64,000 bases of DNA from Paenibacillus sp. FSL R5-0345 (GTDB lineage Bacteria > Bacillota > Bacilli > Paenibacillales > Paenibacillaceae): the NCBI RefSeq assembly GCF_000758585.1, contig NZ_CP009281.1, positions 4,278,001 through 4,342,000 of the forward strand, read 5' to 3'. A model generated the notes under the pieces. That model ran no database searches, was not told the origin of the DNA, and saw only the letters and a program-made list of their open reading frames with translations. Every line of letters starts with the position of its first letter. The stretch's first letter is position 1. The translations under genes were made by a program, and so were the position numbers. This document shows positions 17,587 to 26,876 of the stretch, piece after piece.

Positions 17587-19053
17587 TCAAGTGCCGCAGA
17601 AGGTTCGATAGGGTCTTGCTGATTCCTCAGGAAGTGCCGAGTATTCATCTTGTTCAGGGGTATAGGCGTAAGGATTGGAAAGAGCTTCAAGCAACCGCTC
17701 CATCACACTGTAATCTCCCTGTTGCACTGCCGCTTGGAGCGCTTCCTCTACCCTGTGGTTTCGCGGAATGATCGCAGGATTACTATTGCGCATTAGCTGC
17801 TGTGAAACCTCTTTCGATTGCTGCTGTCTGCTAAGTCTAGCCTGCCATAACTCATGCCACTTGGTAAATTCCGCTGCACTAAACAGAGCGGTTTCTTCCA
17901 GCTTCTCCAAAGTTAGGGCACGGAAGGTATTGGTATAGTCCGCCCGGTATTTCTGCATCAAATCTAGCAGGTCTTCAATTAGCGCAACATCCTCTACCTC
18001 TTCGTTGAAGATTCCGAGCTTCGCTCTCATTCCTGAGAGCCAATGATGATAAGACCGCTCTTTAAAATCTGCAATCTCCTCTTCAGCGAGCTGAATCGCC
18101 TGTTCTTGATCATCAGCCAGCAATGGCAGGAGAGTCTCCGCGAATCTTGCGAGGTTCCAAGAGGCAATCCCCGGCTGATTGCCATAGGCATAGCGACCCT
18201 GCTGGTCTATGGAACTGAATACGGTCTCCGGATTATACATATCCATGAATGCGCATGGACCATAATCAATCGTTTCTCCGCTAAGCGCCATGTTGTCCGT
18301 ATTCATCACTCCATGAATAAATCCTACAAGCTGCCATTTGGCAATCAGTTCAGCCTGGCGTCCAATCACTTCCCGAAGCAGGAAAAGATATCGGTTCTCT
18401 TCCATAGGTACTTCGGGATAGTGTCTTTGCAGCGTGTAATCAGCCAGAATACGGAGATCATCTGCATTCCCCCATGCTGCAACATATTGAAAAGTACCCA
18501 CCCGTAGATGACTGGCTGCAACTCGGGTAAGAACAGCACCGGGCTGCTCTGTTTCTCGAATGATCATTTCTCCTGTAGTGACCACCGACAAGCTGCGAGT
18601 GGTAGGAATACCAAGGCCATGCATGGCTTCGCTGATGATATATTCACGCAGCATCGGGCCAAGTCCGGCTCGGCCATCCCCACCACGAGAATATGGCGTT
18701 CTTCCCGCGCCTTTAAGCTGAATGTCTACGCGTTCACCTTGGGGAGTGATCTGTTCACCCAGCAGCACAGCTCGGCCGTCACCTAACATGGTAAAATGTC
18801 CGAATTGATGTCCAGCATAGGCTTGAGCAAGCGACTCTGTACCTTTAGGAACTTCATTGCCCGCAAAAATCTGTACACCATCCTTACTATGTAGTGCTGT
18901 ACTATTCAGCCCTAAAGTAGCAGCCAATGGTTCATTTAAAATAACTAACTCCGGTTTTCGCACAGGAGTAGGTTTGATCCTTGTAAACATGGATTCCGGC
19001 AGATGAGCATAACTGTTCTCAAAGTTCCATCCTATATCTATCTTCTCCGTCAT
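17587..19053 (-). CDS. selO: Protein adenylyltransferase SelO (YdiU family)
   Basis: 488 residues, full length. Family segments are clear: LAQAYAGHQFGHFTMLGDGRA, the lysine in DIQLKGAGRTPYSRGGDGRA, FIHGVMNTDNMAL and DYGPCAFMDMY. SelO is a pseudokinase-fold enzyme that transfers AMP onto Ser/Thr/Tyr of proteins, linked to redox stress (family knowledge). The C-terminus ends FCGT; a conserved cysteine near the end corresponds to the selenocysteine site of eukaryotic SelO. Confidence 0.95.
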   Translation of the reverse strand: MTEKIDIGWNFENSYAHLPESMFTRIKPTPVRKPELVILNEPLAATLGLNSTALHSKDGVQIFAGNEVPKGTESLAQAYAGHQFGHFTMLGDGRAVLLGEQITPQGERVDIQLKGAGRTPYSRGGDGRAGLGPMLREYIISEAMHGLGIPTTRSLSVVTTGEMIIRETEQPGAVLTRVAASHLRVGTFQYVAAWGNADDLRILADYTLQRHYPEVPMEENRYLFLLREVIGRQAELIAKWQLVGFIHGVMNTDNMALSGETIDYGPCAFMDMYNPETVFSSIDQQGRYAYGNQPGIASWNLARFAETLLPLLADDQEQAIQLAEEEIADFKERSYHHWLSGMRAKLGIFNEEVEDVALIEDLLDLMQKYRADYTNTFRALTLEKLEETALFSAAEFTKWHELWQARLSRQQQSKEVSQQLMRNSNPAIIPRNHRVEEALQAAVQQGDYSVMERLLEALSNPYAYTPEQDEYSALPEESARPYRTFCGT

Positions 19054-19165
19054 AATATCTCCTTTTTATACCATCATTCTATGCCTTTATGATCTCAGAA
19101 TAAGTTATGTTAAAATTTAATGCAAATCTTCTTATAAACCTATGACCTTGCCGCAGAATTACAAA

Positions 19166-19209
19166 GACCGCCCGGCCTCCTGCCATTTTAAGCAGGGAAC
19201 CGGGCGGTC
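19166..19209 (-). terminator. Intrinsic terminator after cysteine desulfidase gene
   Basis: GC-rich arms GACCGCCCGG/CCGGGCGGTC with an inner CCTGC/GCAGG pair, followed on the minus strand by TTTGTAATT. It lies 42 nt past the stop at 19252. Confidence 0.82.
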
Positions 19210-19251
19210 ATAATTCATGATCTCTTATTTTGTATCTAAGTTACTATAAGG

Positions 19252-20541
19252 TTACTTCGCTCCACCTTTGGAGAGCATGATATTTAGAATGGTCTTGTCA
19301 GTATCCGCCAGACCTTCTTGAACCAGTCGCTCCATGTTGCGAATAGTGTCTTCCACCTCTTCGAAAATAACTCCATCCTTGGTCGTAGGGGCAATATTAT
19401 TCATCGCCAATGTGGCTGCCTGAATCGCTGTATTGGTGGAGGTGGAAATCTTCAGTGCACAGGTTGAATTCGCACCGTCGCAGATCATGCCTGACAAAGA
19501 AGCTATTGTATTCTGTATCCCATGCTTAATTTGCTCAAGACTACCGCCCATGAGATAAATGATCCCGCTATTCGCTCCTACCCCGCCAGCAATCCCTGAA
19601 CCGCATAAAGGCGACAACCGCCCGATATAATGCTTGATATGCACAGTGACCAGATTGCTCAGTGCAAGCGCCCGAGCCAGCGTCTCTTCATCCTTGCCGA
19701 GCAATTCCGCCAATGATATAACGGGAAGCGTACAGGCGATGCCTTGATTACCGCTGCCCGCTGTTGTCATCACAGGCATTGCACTGCCATCCATGCGAGC
19801 ATCTGAAGCCGCGGCAGTGGCCGCTATAATTTTGTTCGCCACATCATTGCCGAATAAATTCATCGCAGATTGCTGGTTCATCTTCTTTCCTACTTGCAAG
19901 CCATAATCGCCTCGGAGTCCCTCATCGGAGATCGCTTTGTTCATCCGAGCACCTTCCAAGAGGAAGCTAAGGTCTGAAAATGGAGCCGTACTTATAAACT
20001 CGAAAATCCGATCTACAGAGCCTTCATAAGCTTCAGTATCGGACAGACCGGGCTTTCCACAGTCAGCTTTAGACTTCTTAGGTGTCACTTTTTTTCCGTC
20101 TAGAGCTAGGTATTCAATATTAGTGTGTTCCTTAGCAAGGATGGCAATCGCCGTATGGTTCTCTGTCTTCACCTGTGCTTCAATATATAACTTCTCAGGA
20201 GTGTCCATTATCTCCACTTGCAGCAGCTTTCGCTCAAGCAGATCATTAGCCAGCTTTAGCTCATCCGGAGTCAGACCTGACAGAATTTCCAGCTCCTTGT
20301 GCGAACGTCCGACCACCGCTCCAAGGGCTGCTGCGATAGGCAGACCTGTCTGGCCTGTCCCAGGGATGCCCACTCCCATTGCATTTTTGATAATATTACC
20401 GCTGAGATGCAGCTGAATCCCCGTTATTTCTCCTTCGAGAAGTTCTGCCGCCAAGGAGACGGCATACGCAACTGCGATCGGCTCTGTACAGCCTTCAGCC
20501 GGTACGACTTCCTTGTGTAAAATATCCAAATAGTTGCCCAT
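19252..20541 (-). CDS. L-cysteine desulfidase / UPF0597 serine-dehydratase-like protein (CyuA/YhaM type)
   Basis: 429 residues. The N-terminus EVVPAEGCTEPIAVAYA is the family signature. Further conserved cysteines are in NQGIACTLPVIS, SPLCGSGIAGG and MICDGANSTCALKIS, consistent with an iron-sulfur centre as in L-serine dehydratase alpha chains. The family cleaves L-cysteine to pyruvate, ammonia and sulfide. It is transcribed alone; substrate specificity is inferred from the family only. Confidence 0.88.
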   Translation of the reverse strand: MGNYLDILHKEVVPAEGCTEPIAVAYAVSLAAELLEGEITGIQLHLSGNIIKNAMGVGIPGTGQTGLPIAAALGAVVGRSHKELEILSGLTPDELKLANDLLERKLLQVEIMDTPEKLYIEAQVKTENHTAIAILAKEHTNIEYLALDGKKVTPKKSKADCGKPGLSDTEAYEGSVDRIFEFISTAPFSDLSFLLEGARMNKAISDEGLRGDYGLQVGKKMNQQSAMNLFGNDVANKIIAATAAASDARMDGSAMPVMTTAGSGNQGIACTLPVISLAELLGKDEETLARALALSNLVTVHIKHYIGRLSPLCGSGIAGGVGANSGIIYLMGGSLEQIKHGIQNTIASLSGMICDGANSTCALKISTSTNTAIQAATLAMNNIAPTTKDGVIFEEVEDTIRNMERLVQEGLADTDKTILNIMLSKGGAK

Positions 20542-20651
20542 GTATGCTTTTCCCCCTACTTTCTCCTCTTGGTGTCATTTCTATATAGTAACTCAGAGTG
20601 AAGCATCAGGGAATCCTTTTTCCTTTTTCTTCTCTAGAAGCTTCTGCTAGA

Positions 20652-21359
20652 TCAACATCTTACATGCTTGCGTTTAAAACCAAGCTGAGCTTTGTCGACT
20701 GCTTTTTGAATATTTGCGTACGCGTGAATCAATTTACTTTTTGCCTTATCCTTGTTGACTTCAACTGGACCTACAGTCCTTGCAGTCTCGCTAGCTTTAT
20801 CATGCAGTGGCGAATAAGATACGGCTACTGTGTATAAAAAGTTATTCATTGAATATTGGGTACGTTCTGGAGAATCATGAATCGTATTTTCCACCATCTC
20901 AAGCATACCAGCAAGCTTGCTTTCGGAAAACTCAACATCCGGCCGACTGCCAAGCAGCCAGCAATAACAGCTCCAGCCCGCTGACATTCTCAGCTCTTCA
21001 CCGCTCGCGATCCATTTATCGGCCACTTGTTGTGCAATATCCGCTTCTGCCAAGGTTACTGCCACTACAAAGTCGGACAGCATATAAAAATAAGCCGCAT
21101 CCATCCATCGGTCATAATCCGCTTCCGTCATTGCATTGGGATCAGCAATGATGCCGGCAAAATACATGGCATCGTAGTTCCCTGTCGCATAAAGCTCCTC
21201 AGCCAATGGCTGATTTATTTTTGTTTTCTTGAAGATTGGCTTCATTGCTCCGGTAGCCACGCCAAATAGTGGTTCCTTTGCTCCATTGGACATATATATT
21301 TTCTTGGTTCGTTCCTTGCCGAGCGCTTCCAGCTCCTGCATGACCATCTCTAAATCCAC
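20652..21359 (-). CDS. DNA alkylation repair protein, AlkD-like HEAT-repeat family
   Basis: 235 residues, mostly helical. The segments PLFGVATGAMKPIFKK, LAEELYATGNYDAMYFAGII and SDFVVAVTLAEA match the AlkC/AlkD HEAT-like repeat family that removes alkylated bases. Compared with classical AlkD, the catalytic Asp/Trp could not be placed with confidence, so glycosylase activity is uncertain; the assignment is to the family only. Confidence 0.75.
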   Translation of the reverse strand: MDLEMVMQELEALGKERTKKIYMSNGAKEPLFGVATGAMKPIFKKTKINQPLAEELYATGNYDAMYFAGIIADPNAMTEADYDRWMDAAYFYMLSDFVVAVTLAEADIAQQVADKWIASGEELRMSAGWSCYCWLLGSRPDVEFSESKLAGMLEMVENTIHDSPERTQYSMNNFLYTVAVSYSPLHDKASETARTVGPVEVNKDKAKSKLIHAYANIQKAVDKAQLGFKRKHVRC

Positions 21360-21453
21360 TATTTAACACTTCCTTTTTCAAAGTTCTTTCCCAAGCTATC
21401 TTAGGTTTGTACTAGTTAAAGAAAGTGTACTGTATGGATTTCCTTGTCGCAAG

Positions 21454-21654
21454 TTAAGTTTCCGAAGGAATCCTTATGGGTGCGCAGAAACACCAGAAGT
21501 AATTTAGGGGGCTGTTAGCTTCGATCGCTTCATTTGATATATGGTAAGCTAGAAAACCGAAGGCACAAAGTGGAATCATAGCAAAGAGAAGAAATGAAAT
21601 CATTAAGCGCCGCTGAACCTTCGACTTTCGAAATAAAATCATTTGAAGTAACAA
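21454..21654 (-). pseudogene. N-terminal remnant of a YesM-type sensor histidine kinase
   Basis: Only 66 codons. Residues 9-40 (KSKVQRRLMISFLLFAMIPL and on to AYHISNEAI) look like the cytoplasmic start plus first membrane segment of a YesM-family sensor kinase. After about residue 45 the resemblance stops and the frame ends. No extracellular, HAMP or kinase domain follows in any frame nearby. No good ribosome site. Probably decayed by deletion. Confidence 0.5.
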
Positions 21655-21756
21655 TTTAACTGTGTAAAATTTAGATATTTCTATTTAGTACAAGGCCTCC
21701 TATGATATTGGAATCTCTCTCTCGTCCCCCTAATATAGTTTAGGAAGAAGGGCGGG

Positions 21757-22608
21757 ATGCACATGGGTACCAAAAATAATCAAGAGCAAAGGGCTATCTT
21801 TCTAGCTGCCATCTGCGGACAGACCTATGCGCAGTTCTCAAATACAGAAGGTTTGTTCGTCGTTCCATTAGATTATCAGATCGTGGATACAATTGAAGCA
21901 AGATCCATCAGCGAGGTATGGGAACGCTTCGGATTTATTCTGGAATCTCCACAAGAGATTATTGTGGCCTTCCGGGGAACCAGCTCCACAACCGATTGGA
22001 TGTCTAACGTTATGGCCTCACAGGAGAGATTCAAATACATTAAAGAAGATACCCTTACCCACCGTGGTTTCACGAATATCTACGCATCAGCTCGCGATGG
22101 GATTATCTCTACACTTGATAAGCTATCTCCCGATAAAACCTTATACATTACTGGTCACAGCCTAGGTGGAGCACTCGCCACTTTATGTGCTATAGATATT
22201 GCGGCCAACACCTCGCACATCTCACCTAATCTGTTCACCTATGGTTCACCACGTGTAGGCGATCCGAACTTTGTTAATGTTTTTAAACCATATGTCCGGA
22301 AGAGTTACCGTTATGCCAATCTTTTTGATATTGTTACGTACGCTCCTCCACATGTATATAAGCTGCCTAAACGGGAAACGAAGTACTATTACAGTCATGT
22401 CCATACCTTCGTATCACTTTCTTTCCAGAATGGATCTGCAAGTGGCAATCATATGATCGGCAACTATTTTACTGAACTTTCAAAGCTCCAACCACGGTAC
22501 TCCGAGCAGATATGTTTAACAAACCCCGGATTCTGTCCAGTTGTAAGTAACCCCGTCATAAGCGCATCCATTCCACCAGCTGAACCTCATGTACCAAAAA
22601 GGTCGTGA
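21757..22608 (+). CDS. Lipase class 3 family protein
   Basis: 283 residues. The alpha/beta-hydrolase nucleophile elbow GHSLGG has Ser135; the oxyanion strand is IIVAFRGTSSTTDW; Asp191 (NLFDIVTYAPP) and His214 or His216 (YSHVHTF) complete the triad. No signal peptide is visible, so it may be intracellular or released without one. Such enzymes hydrolyse acylglycerols or phospholipids. The first ATG has AGGAAGAAGGGCGGG before it; a second in-frame ATG is 6 nt on. Confidence 0.9.
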   Translation: MHMGTKNNQEQRAIFLAAICGQTYAQFSNTEGLFVVPLDYQIVDTIEARSISEVWERFGFILESPQEIIVAFRGTSSTTDWMSNVMASQERFKYIKEDTLTHRGFTNIYASARDGIISTLDKLSPDKTLYITGHSLGGALATLCAIDIAANTSHISPNLFTYGSPRVGDPNFVNVFKPYVRKSYRYANLFDIVTYAPPHVYKLPKRETKYYYSHVHTFVSLSFQNGSASGNHMIGNYFTELSKLQPRYSEQICLTNPGFCPVVSNPVISASIPPAEPHVPKRS

Positions 22609-22614
22609 AATTAA

Positions 22615-22656
22615 AAAGCCTAATCCCTTATATATGCTGACAGGGGATTAGGCTTT
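22615..22656. terminator. Bidirectional terminator between lipase and DUF4181-like gene
   Basis: Perfect 13-bp arms AAAGCCTAATCCC/GGGATTAGGCTTT between convergent genes. A-rich on the left and T-rich on the right of the arms, so it can work for both. Confidence 0.82.
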
Positions 22657-22670
22657 AATCGTTCAACCTA

Positions 22671-23012
22671 TTAGAAAAAGAAATAAACTAACACCACACC
22701 TTCGACTAACAAAATCATTGAAACGATATGTTGTTTCGTATGCTTTAAAAATTTCCAATCAATATATGACTGAAATCCTACGGCAATAATTATGAATACA
22801 ATCCAAAACCACTTCATTCCTATCCCCTGTACGCCATCAGCTATCATTATGACAATTGCCGAAATTAATCCAATAAGTCCGAGTATTAATTTACCTTTTA
22901 TATTTAGCTCATTACCGTCGTCAGAGATTTTTTCTTTATCCGGACCAACAATCCATACCCTTAGAAAAAAACCAGAAAAAGCAAGAATTAATACTATAAA
23001 TGGAATGGCCAA
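22671..23012 (-). CDS. Small membrane protein, DUF4181-like
   Basis: 113 residues with four hydrophobic segments at about 2-22, 41-60, 66-85 and 94-113, and a short charged loop (VGPDKEKISDDGNE). This resembles the DUF4181 family of Bacillus-type small membrane proteins, whose function is unknown. TTG start with GGAGG 9 nt upstream. It follows a 51-codon membrane-protein gene by 24 nt, so the two are probably cotranscribed. Confidence 0.7.
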   Translation of the reverse strand: MAIPFIVLILAFSGFFLRVWIVGPDKEKISDDGNELNIKGKLILGLIGLISAIVIMIADGVQGIGMKWFWIVFIIIAVGFQSYIDWKFLKHTKQHIVSMILLVEGVVLVYFFF

Positions 23013-23036
23013 TCCTGTTGCCCTCCTTCCAAGCAG

Positions 23037-23192
23037 TTATTCGTATTTATTTCTTATCATTAGTTCTTTGATTTCTCTTAACTCATTTAATATTTCCTTT
23101 GATATTTGCGTACTTCTAGAGTTATCGATGCCTAATTTAATCACGGTTACTCCAAGCAAAAAATAGATGACTAGCATTACGATGATACTCAA
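23037..23192 (-). CDS. Very small membrane protein (51 aa), function unknown
   Basis: A 51-codon frame starting at TTG with GGAG just before it (GTGGAGATAAG). The product has one N-terminal membrane segment (SIIVMLVIYFLLGVTVI) and then a charged amphipathic helix rich in Glu, Lys and Arg (KEILNELREIKELMIRNKYE). It ends 24 nt before the DUF4181-like gene. The spacing, ribosome site and coding pattern make it a likely real gene. No family recognised. Confidence 0.6.
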   Translation of the reverse strand: MSIIVMLVIYFLLGVTVIKLGIDNSRSTQISKEILNELREIKELMIRNKYE

Positions 23193-23311
23193 CTTATCTC
23201 CACACTCCTTTTTATTGTAATTTCTTTAAAGATATAGCTAACGATAGATCAATTATTCCTATGATACCATAATAAGGATGTATAATTAGTACATAAGAAC
23301 TTGCTGTTAAC

Positions 23312-23351
23312 TTGACAAAAGATCGCTATTTTCGATAATATATATATTATC
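23312..23351 (+). promoter_or_regulatory. Flavodoxin promoter overlapped by Fur-box-like palindrome
   Basis: TTGACA (23312-23317), 16-nt spacer, then GATAAT (23334-23339) as the -10. The -10 is the left arm of an 18-bp perfect palindrome of GATAAT, ATATAT and ATTATC blocks (23334-23351). Two further GATAAT hexamers follow by 23367. The hexamers match those of Fur boxes, although the spacing is one base shorter than the 19-bp consensus. Confidence 0.5.
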
Positions 23352-23424
23352 TCGATAATCAAGATAATTGAATTACAAGAGTCTTTTGGAACCTGAATAA
23401 TTTAAGTTGAAAAGAGGAACCACA

Positions 23425-23856
23425 ATGGCAGTACTTATTCTATATGCAACAAAATCAGGAGCAACAGAGCAATGCGCAAAGGTATTATCAGAAGAGATTC
23501 CTCAGAGTAAGATCTGTAATATTGAAATAGACAAACCAAATCTTGAGGAATTTGATAGCATTATTTTAGGTGCCGGAGTAAGAGATGAGAAAATATACAA
23601 AGCGATTCGTGATTTTATCAAAAAAAATAAAGATGAGTTACTAAATAAGAAGATGGGCTACTATATTTGTAACGAGAAACCGAAAACAACTGAGGAATTA
23701 ATAGAGAAGAATTTTCCGGATGATCTAAAAAAATCTGCAATATGCATCGAATCCTTTGGTGGTTACAAAGCCTATAAAGCTCCTAAGGAAGGAACGGATC
23801 AGCTTAAGGGAATTTTTGTAGATAAAATAAAAGAGTTTTCAAAGAATTTCAAATAG
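23425..23856 (+). CDS. Flavodoxin-domain protein
   Basis: About 143 residues. The FMN phosphate loop is YATKSGATEQCA near the N-terminus, with LILYATKSG as the first strand and FDSIILGAGVRDEKIYK as the next conserved strand. The family includes flavodoxins and HemG-like protoporphyrinogen oxidases; the Lys-rich sequence does not decide. ATG 23425 chosen since AAAGAGG precedes it; an upstream in-frame TTG lacks a site. Fur-like control would fit a flavodoxin replacing ferredoxin under iron limitation (inference). Confidence 0.8.
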   Translation: MAVLILYATKSGATEQCAKVLSEEIPQSKICNIEIDKPNLEEFDSIILGAGVRDEKIYKAIRDFIKKNKDELLNKKMGYYICNEKPKTTEELIEKNFPDDLKKSAICIESFGGYKAYKAPKEGTDQLKGIFVDKIKEFSKNFK

Positions 23857-23927
23857 GAAGATAGAATTTCAACTAGCATAATTGCCCTCTGCGTCCCTAT
23901 AAGGACGGTAAACGTTTATATATAAAA

Positions 23928-23967
23928 AATCCTGTTACCAAGATAAAATAATCTGGATAACAGGATT
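23928..23967 (+). terminator. Intrinsic terminator between flavodoxin and serine hydrolase genes
   Basis: Arms AATCCTGTTA/TAACAGGATT followed by CTTTTTTT on the plus strand and by A/T tracts on the minus, between convergent genes. It can serve both. Confidence 0.83.
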
Positions 23968-24000
23968 CTTTTTTTATAAAAAAAATTAAATTGATTATTA

Positions 24001-26070
24001 CTACTTGATTGTCAATTCAAACTTCGCACCCACATCGCTTACAAATACAATTTTCCCGTTACTCGGAAGTTTAACTTGCGTAAGACCGCTGATTGTAGAG
24101 AAATTTACACACATACCATTCTGATCATAAACAGCAAAGGAACCTTTAGCTGGTAGCTCTACTGTCATCAACTTTCCTGATGCTGTCTCAGGTATTTCAT
24201 ACCATCTCGCATATCCATCTGCTTGGATGGTTACCAATGATTGCGGGCCGGCATAGATAGGTTTAATGGCATCCTGTGATATAAAATATTGGCTTCCAAC
24301 CTTAAGGTACTCCACACCCTCTTTATTTTCAAAAACAAGATCCGCAAGATCGCGCCCACCTAAAGTTGGAATTTGCACAGTCATTTCAGCTTTATTCGGG
24401 CCAGTTATTTTATTCGAGCCCATATAGCCCGGTGCATCAGGGAACATAGCAATTCCAGCTACTGGCATACTCATGTAAAATTGTGAGCTATACTTCTCGC
24501 TGACATCAAAATACATTTTTCCTTGACGCTGCTGCCATGCTGACAAAACCTCATTGGATAAAGAATTCGCCTCTAGCTTTTCTGCTGCATATTGAGTACT
24601 GGCAGTCTCACCAAGCCCTGGAATAACTCCGTACCCTTGACTCCAAAGATAGATACGACCATTGCTCTCCTTCACAAAGCTAACTTTACTCGTACCCACT
24701 GCATCTAAGAATTCACCGTTCGTATGATACGAAAATTTCTGAGCTGGCATTGTAGGTGCCATGATCGAAGAGATACTCAATTCCCCAGCTTTACTAATCT
24801 CTATCTTCATTAGCTGCGTAGAATCAGCATAAACACCTGCATAACTTAACAAATCCTCTGGCATCTTCTCTTTGTTCGTGGCTTTAAATGTAGGCGTAGC
24901 TTTCAGTTCCTTGATAACTCCCTTTTCTTGTAGAGCACTGAGCAAAATTTCGTTAGCAAGCATCTGATCGGTAGTGCTCGATCCTCCAGAAGATACCACA
25001 GCTGCTGCCATCCGTTGTTCTGGCAACACGACAAGTGAAGTATGATACAGACTTGTATCCCCGCCCTTAGTCAGAGCTTTGATCTCGTATTGATTGAATG
25101 GATATAAATTCACACTGTCCCAGCCCAATCCATATGCGAACGAATTATCGATTCCTTTTGGCCACATTCCACGTTTATATTCCTCTTGCTCCATCGCTTT
25201 TACTGATTTCTCTGACAGAATCCCTTTCGATCCTCCAGTGAAAATAGTTGCAAAGCGCACCAAATCTTCAGCCGTGGAATAGATGCCCCCTGTTCCAATT
25301 ACGTTAATGGTCTCTTTGGGTAAAGCGGCTGGGTAGGTAGCATTGTATACACTTGCCAGCTGGCTGGAATCCACAGAATCTACTGGCGTTTTCGTATGCT
25401 GAAGCCCTAAAGGACCTGTAAAATTTTGATGAATGAATGTAGTGAAGTCCATGCCACTGACTTTCTCAACAATCAACTCCGCCAGCGTAAATCCATCATT
25501 ACAATATACAGAGTACGCTCCTGGATCTGCCTTTAGGCGTTGTGTTGACAAAGTCGCTAGCAAATTATCTTTGGCGATAGAATCAGAATCATTAAATAAG
25601 AAAGAATTTGATAAGTTCGAACCCCCAAGACCTGATGAGTGATTCAACAGCATACGTACGGTGATTTGCTTATAACGTGAATCTTCCATCGTAAAATTAT
25701 TCAAATAAGTTACAATGGGAGCCTCTAAATCAACTTTCCCTTGTTCTACGAGCTTCATAATAGAAGCTGCCGTATACACCTTACTCGTCGAGCCAATTCC
25801 ATACATCGTTGTAACGCTTGGTACCGTCTTGCTCTCCACATGGCTGTATCCTGCTTGGCCGCTCACAACGATTGTATCCCCATCCATCAGAGCATATTGG
25901 AGACTCGTCGTTCCTATCTTTTCCGTTAAGAATGCTGCCTTCTCAGCCGCCACCTTCTGAGTGTTCACGTACGTTTGCGTTTTTCCACTATCCGCTGCAA
26001 AAGCATTCGTAGGAATATACACGACTAAAAGCAGAAATACCATCAACAGGGATATTATTTTCTTCTTCAT
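24001..26070 (-). CDS. Secreted serine hydrolase, class C beta-lactamase / D-aminopeptidase-like
   Basis: 689 residues. Signal peptide at 1-26 (hydrophobic core, cleavage near NAFAAD). The catalytic motifs of the class C beta-lactamase/esterase fold are present: SxxK at Ser94-Lys97 (GSTSK), YxN at Tyr189-Asn191 (YCN), and KGGD as the third motif. The C-terminal 280 residues form an extra beta-rich region of unknown role. Such proteins are often peptidases or esterases acting on cell-wall peptides, not true antibiotic-degrading enzymes. Confidence 0.85.
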   Translation of the reverse strand: MKKKIISLLMVFLLLVVYIPTNAFAADSGKTQTYVNTQKVAAEKAAFLTEKIGTTSLQYALMDGDTIVVSGQAGYSHVESKTVPSVTTMYGIGSTSKVYTAASIMKLVEQGKVDLEAPIVTYLNNFTMEDSRYKQITVRMLLNHSSGLGGSNLSNSFLFNDSDSIAKDNLLATLSTQRLKADPGAYSVYCNDGFTLAELIVEKVSGMDFTTFIHQNFTGPLGLQHTKTPVDSVDSSQLASVYNATYPAALPKETINVIGTGGIYSTAEDLVRFATIFTGGSKGILSEKSVKAMEQEEYKRGMWPKGIDNSFAYGLGWDSVNLYPFNQYEIKALTKGGDTSLYHTSLVVLPEQRMAAAVVSSGGSSTTDQMLANEILLSALQEKGVIKELKATPTFKATNKEKMPEDLLSYAGVYADSTQLMKIEISKAGELSISSIMAPTMPAQKFSYHTNGEFLDAVGTSKVSFVKESNGRIYLWSQGYGVIPGLGETASTQYAAEKLEANSLSNEVLSAWQQRQGKMYFDVSEKYSSQFYMSMPVAGIAMFPDAPGYMGSNKITGPNKAEMTVQIPTLGGRDLADLVFENKEGVEYLKVGSQYFISQDAIKPIYAGPQSLVTIQADGYARWYEIPETASGKLMTVELPAKGSFAVYDQNGMCVNFSTISGLTQVKLPSNGKIVFVSDVGAKFELTIK

Positions 26071-26153
26071 ACATTCCCTCCCTCTATGAATTTGTCATTC
26101 CTTTTAAGGGTAATTTATCCATATGAGAATGTAAAGTAAGTTTATATCATACG

Positions 26154-26876
26154 CTAATCCATTAATTCTACTTTGTCTCCGATTCTGATTTCCCCTGTCT
26201 TAACTACAGAAGCATACACACCGAAGTGTAGTTCAAACTCTTGGTTCAGTTTTTTCAATAGTTTAGGGTCTCTTTCCAGACTATCCGGGTCCATCGTGAT
26301 AACCATACATCTCTCACAAAAACTATCTACCTGTAGCTGCACTTCTCCAATGGAGAGCTGCCGACCGATCCAATCCCCTTCAAAAAGCGATTCATCATTT
26401 AAAGCGATAACAAAGTTCCCACGAAAACGTCGCTGATCTAAGGAATTTCCCCATGATGCCTCAAGCTTCTTTAAGCTGGCATCCGTAATGAGTAAGATAC
26501 TAGCGCCATCCACTGATAACAGTTGTGGATGCTCCGGTTGTGGATGCGAAGCTTTTATAGTAGACATGGAGATTTGTGTTTTAGTTTGGCTTTGAATCTC
26601 TTCCAACAAACGCTCGTCCCACCCAAAGGTTCGTCCATCCGAAGCTCTTACATGAATATCTCCATTGATAAATTGGGCTTGATAGGTAAGCATTTTAGGA
26701 TTATTTCTAGCCGTAAAATAACGCCACCATCCCTCTTTTGACTCATCATAAAAGGCACAGAAACGATCCCCAAGCATTCCATATGGTTCTATCATACAGG
26801 ATTCCAATCGTTCACCTGCAAATGACTTGACTGGATAGCGGTTAATTTCTCGGATTTCACCAACGATTGATTGCAC
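26154..26876 (-). CDS. MOSC-domain protein (YiiM/MoCo sulfurase C-terminal type)
   Basis: About 240 residues. An N-terminal beta-barrel (EIREINRYPVKSFAGE, then GMLGDRFCAFYD) is followed by the MOSC core with the conserved cysteine in SFCERCMVITMDP. MOSC domains bind molybdenum-cofactor sulfur or act on N-hydroxylated compounds. The GTG at 26876 (VQSIVGEI) has GGAGGGG before it and matches family N-termini; the frame extends 93 nt further upstream without a plausible start. Confidence 0.85.
   Translation of the reverse strand: MQSIVGEIREINRYPVKSFAGERLESCMIEPYGMLGDRFCAFYDESKEGWWRYFTARNNPKMLTYQAQFINGDIHVRASDGRTFGWDERLLEEIQSQTKTQISMSTIKASHPQPEHPQLLSVDGASILLITDASLKKLEASWGNSLDQRRFRGNFVIALNDESLFEGDWIGRQLSIGEVQLQVDSFCERCMVITMDPDSLERDPKLLKKLNQEFELHFGVYASVVKTGEIRIGDKVELMD

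Noticed and set aside
24001..26070. Antibiotic-resistance beta-lactamase
   Set aside because: The SxxK/YxN/KGG motifs are shared with many peptidases and esterases, and the large extra C-terminal part argues against a classical AmpC.
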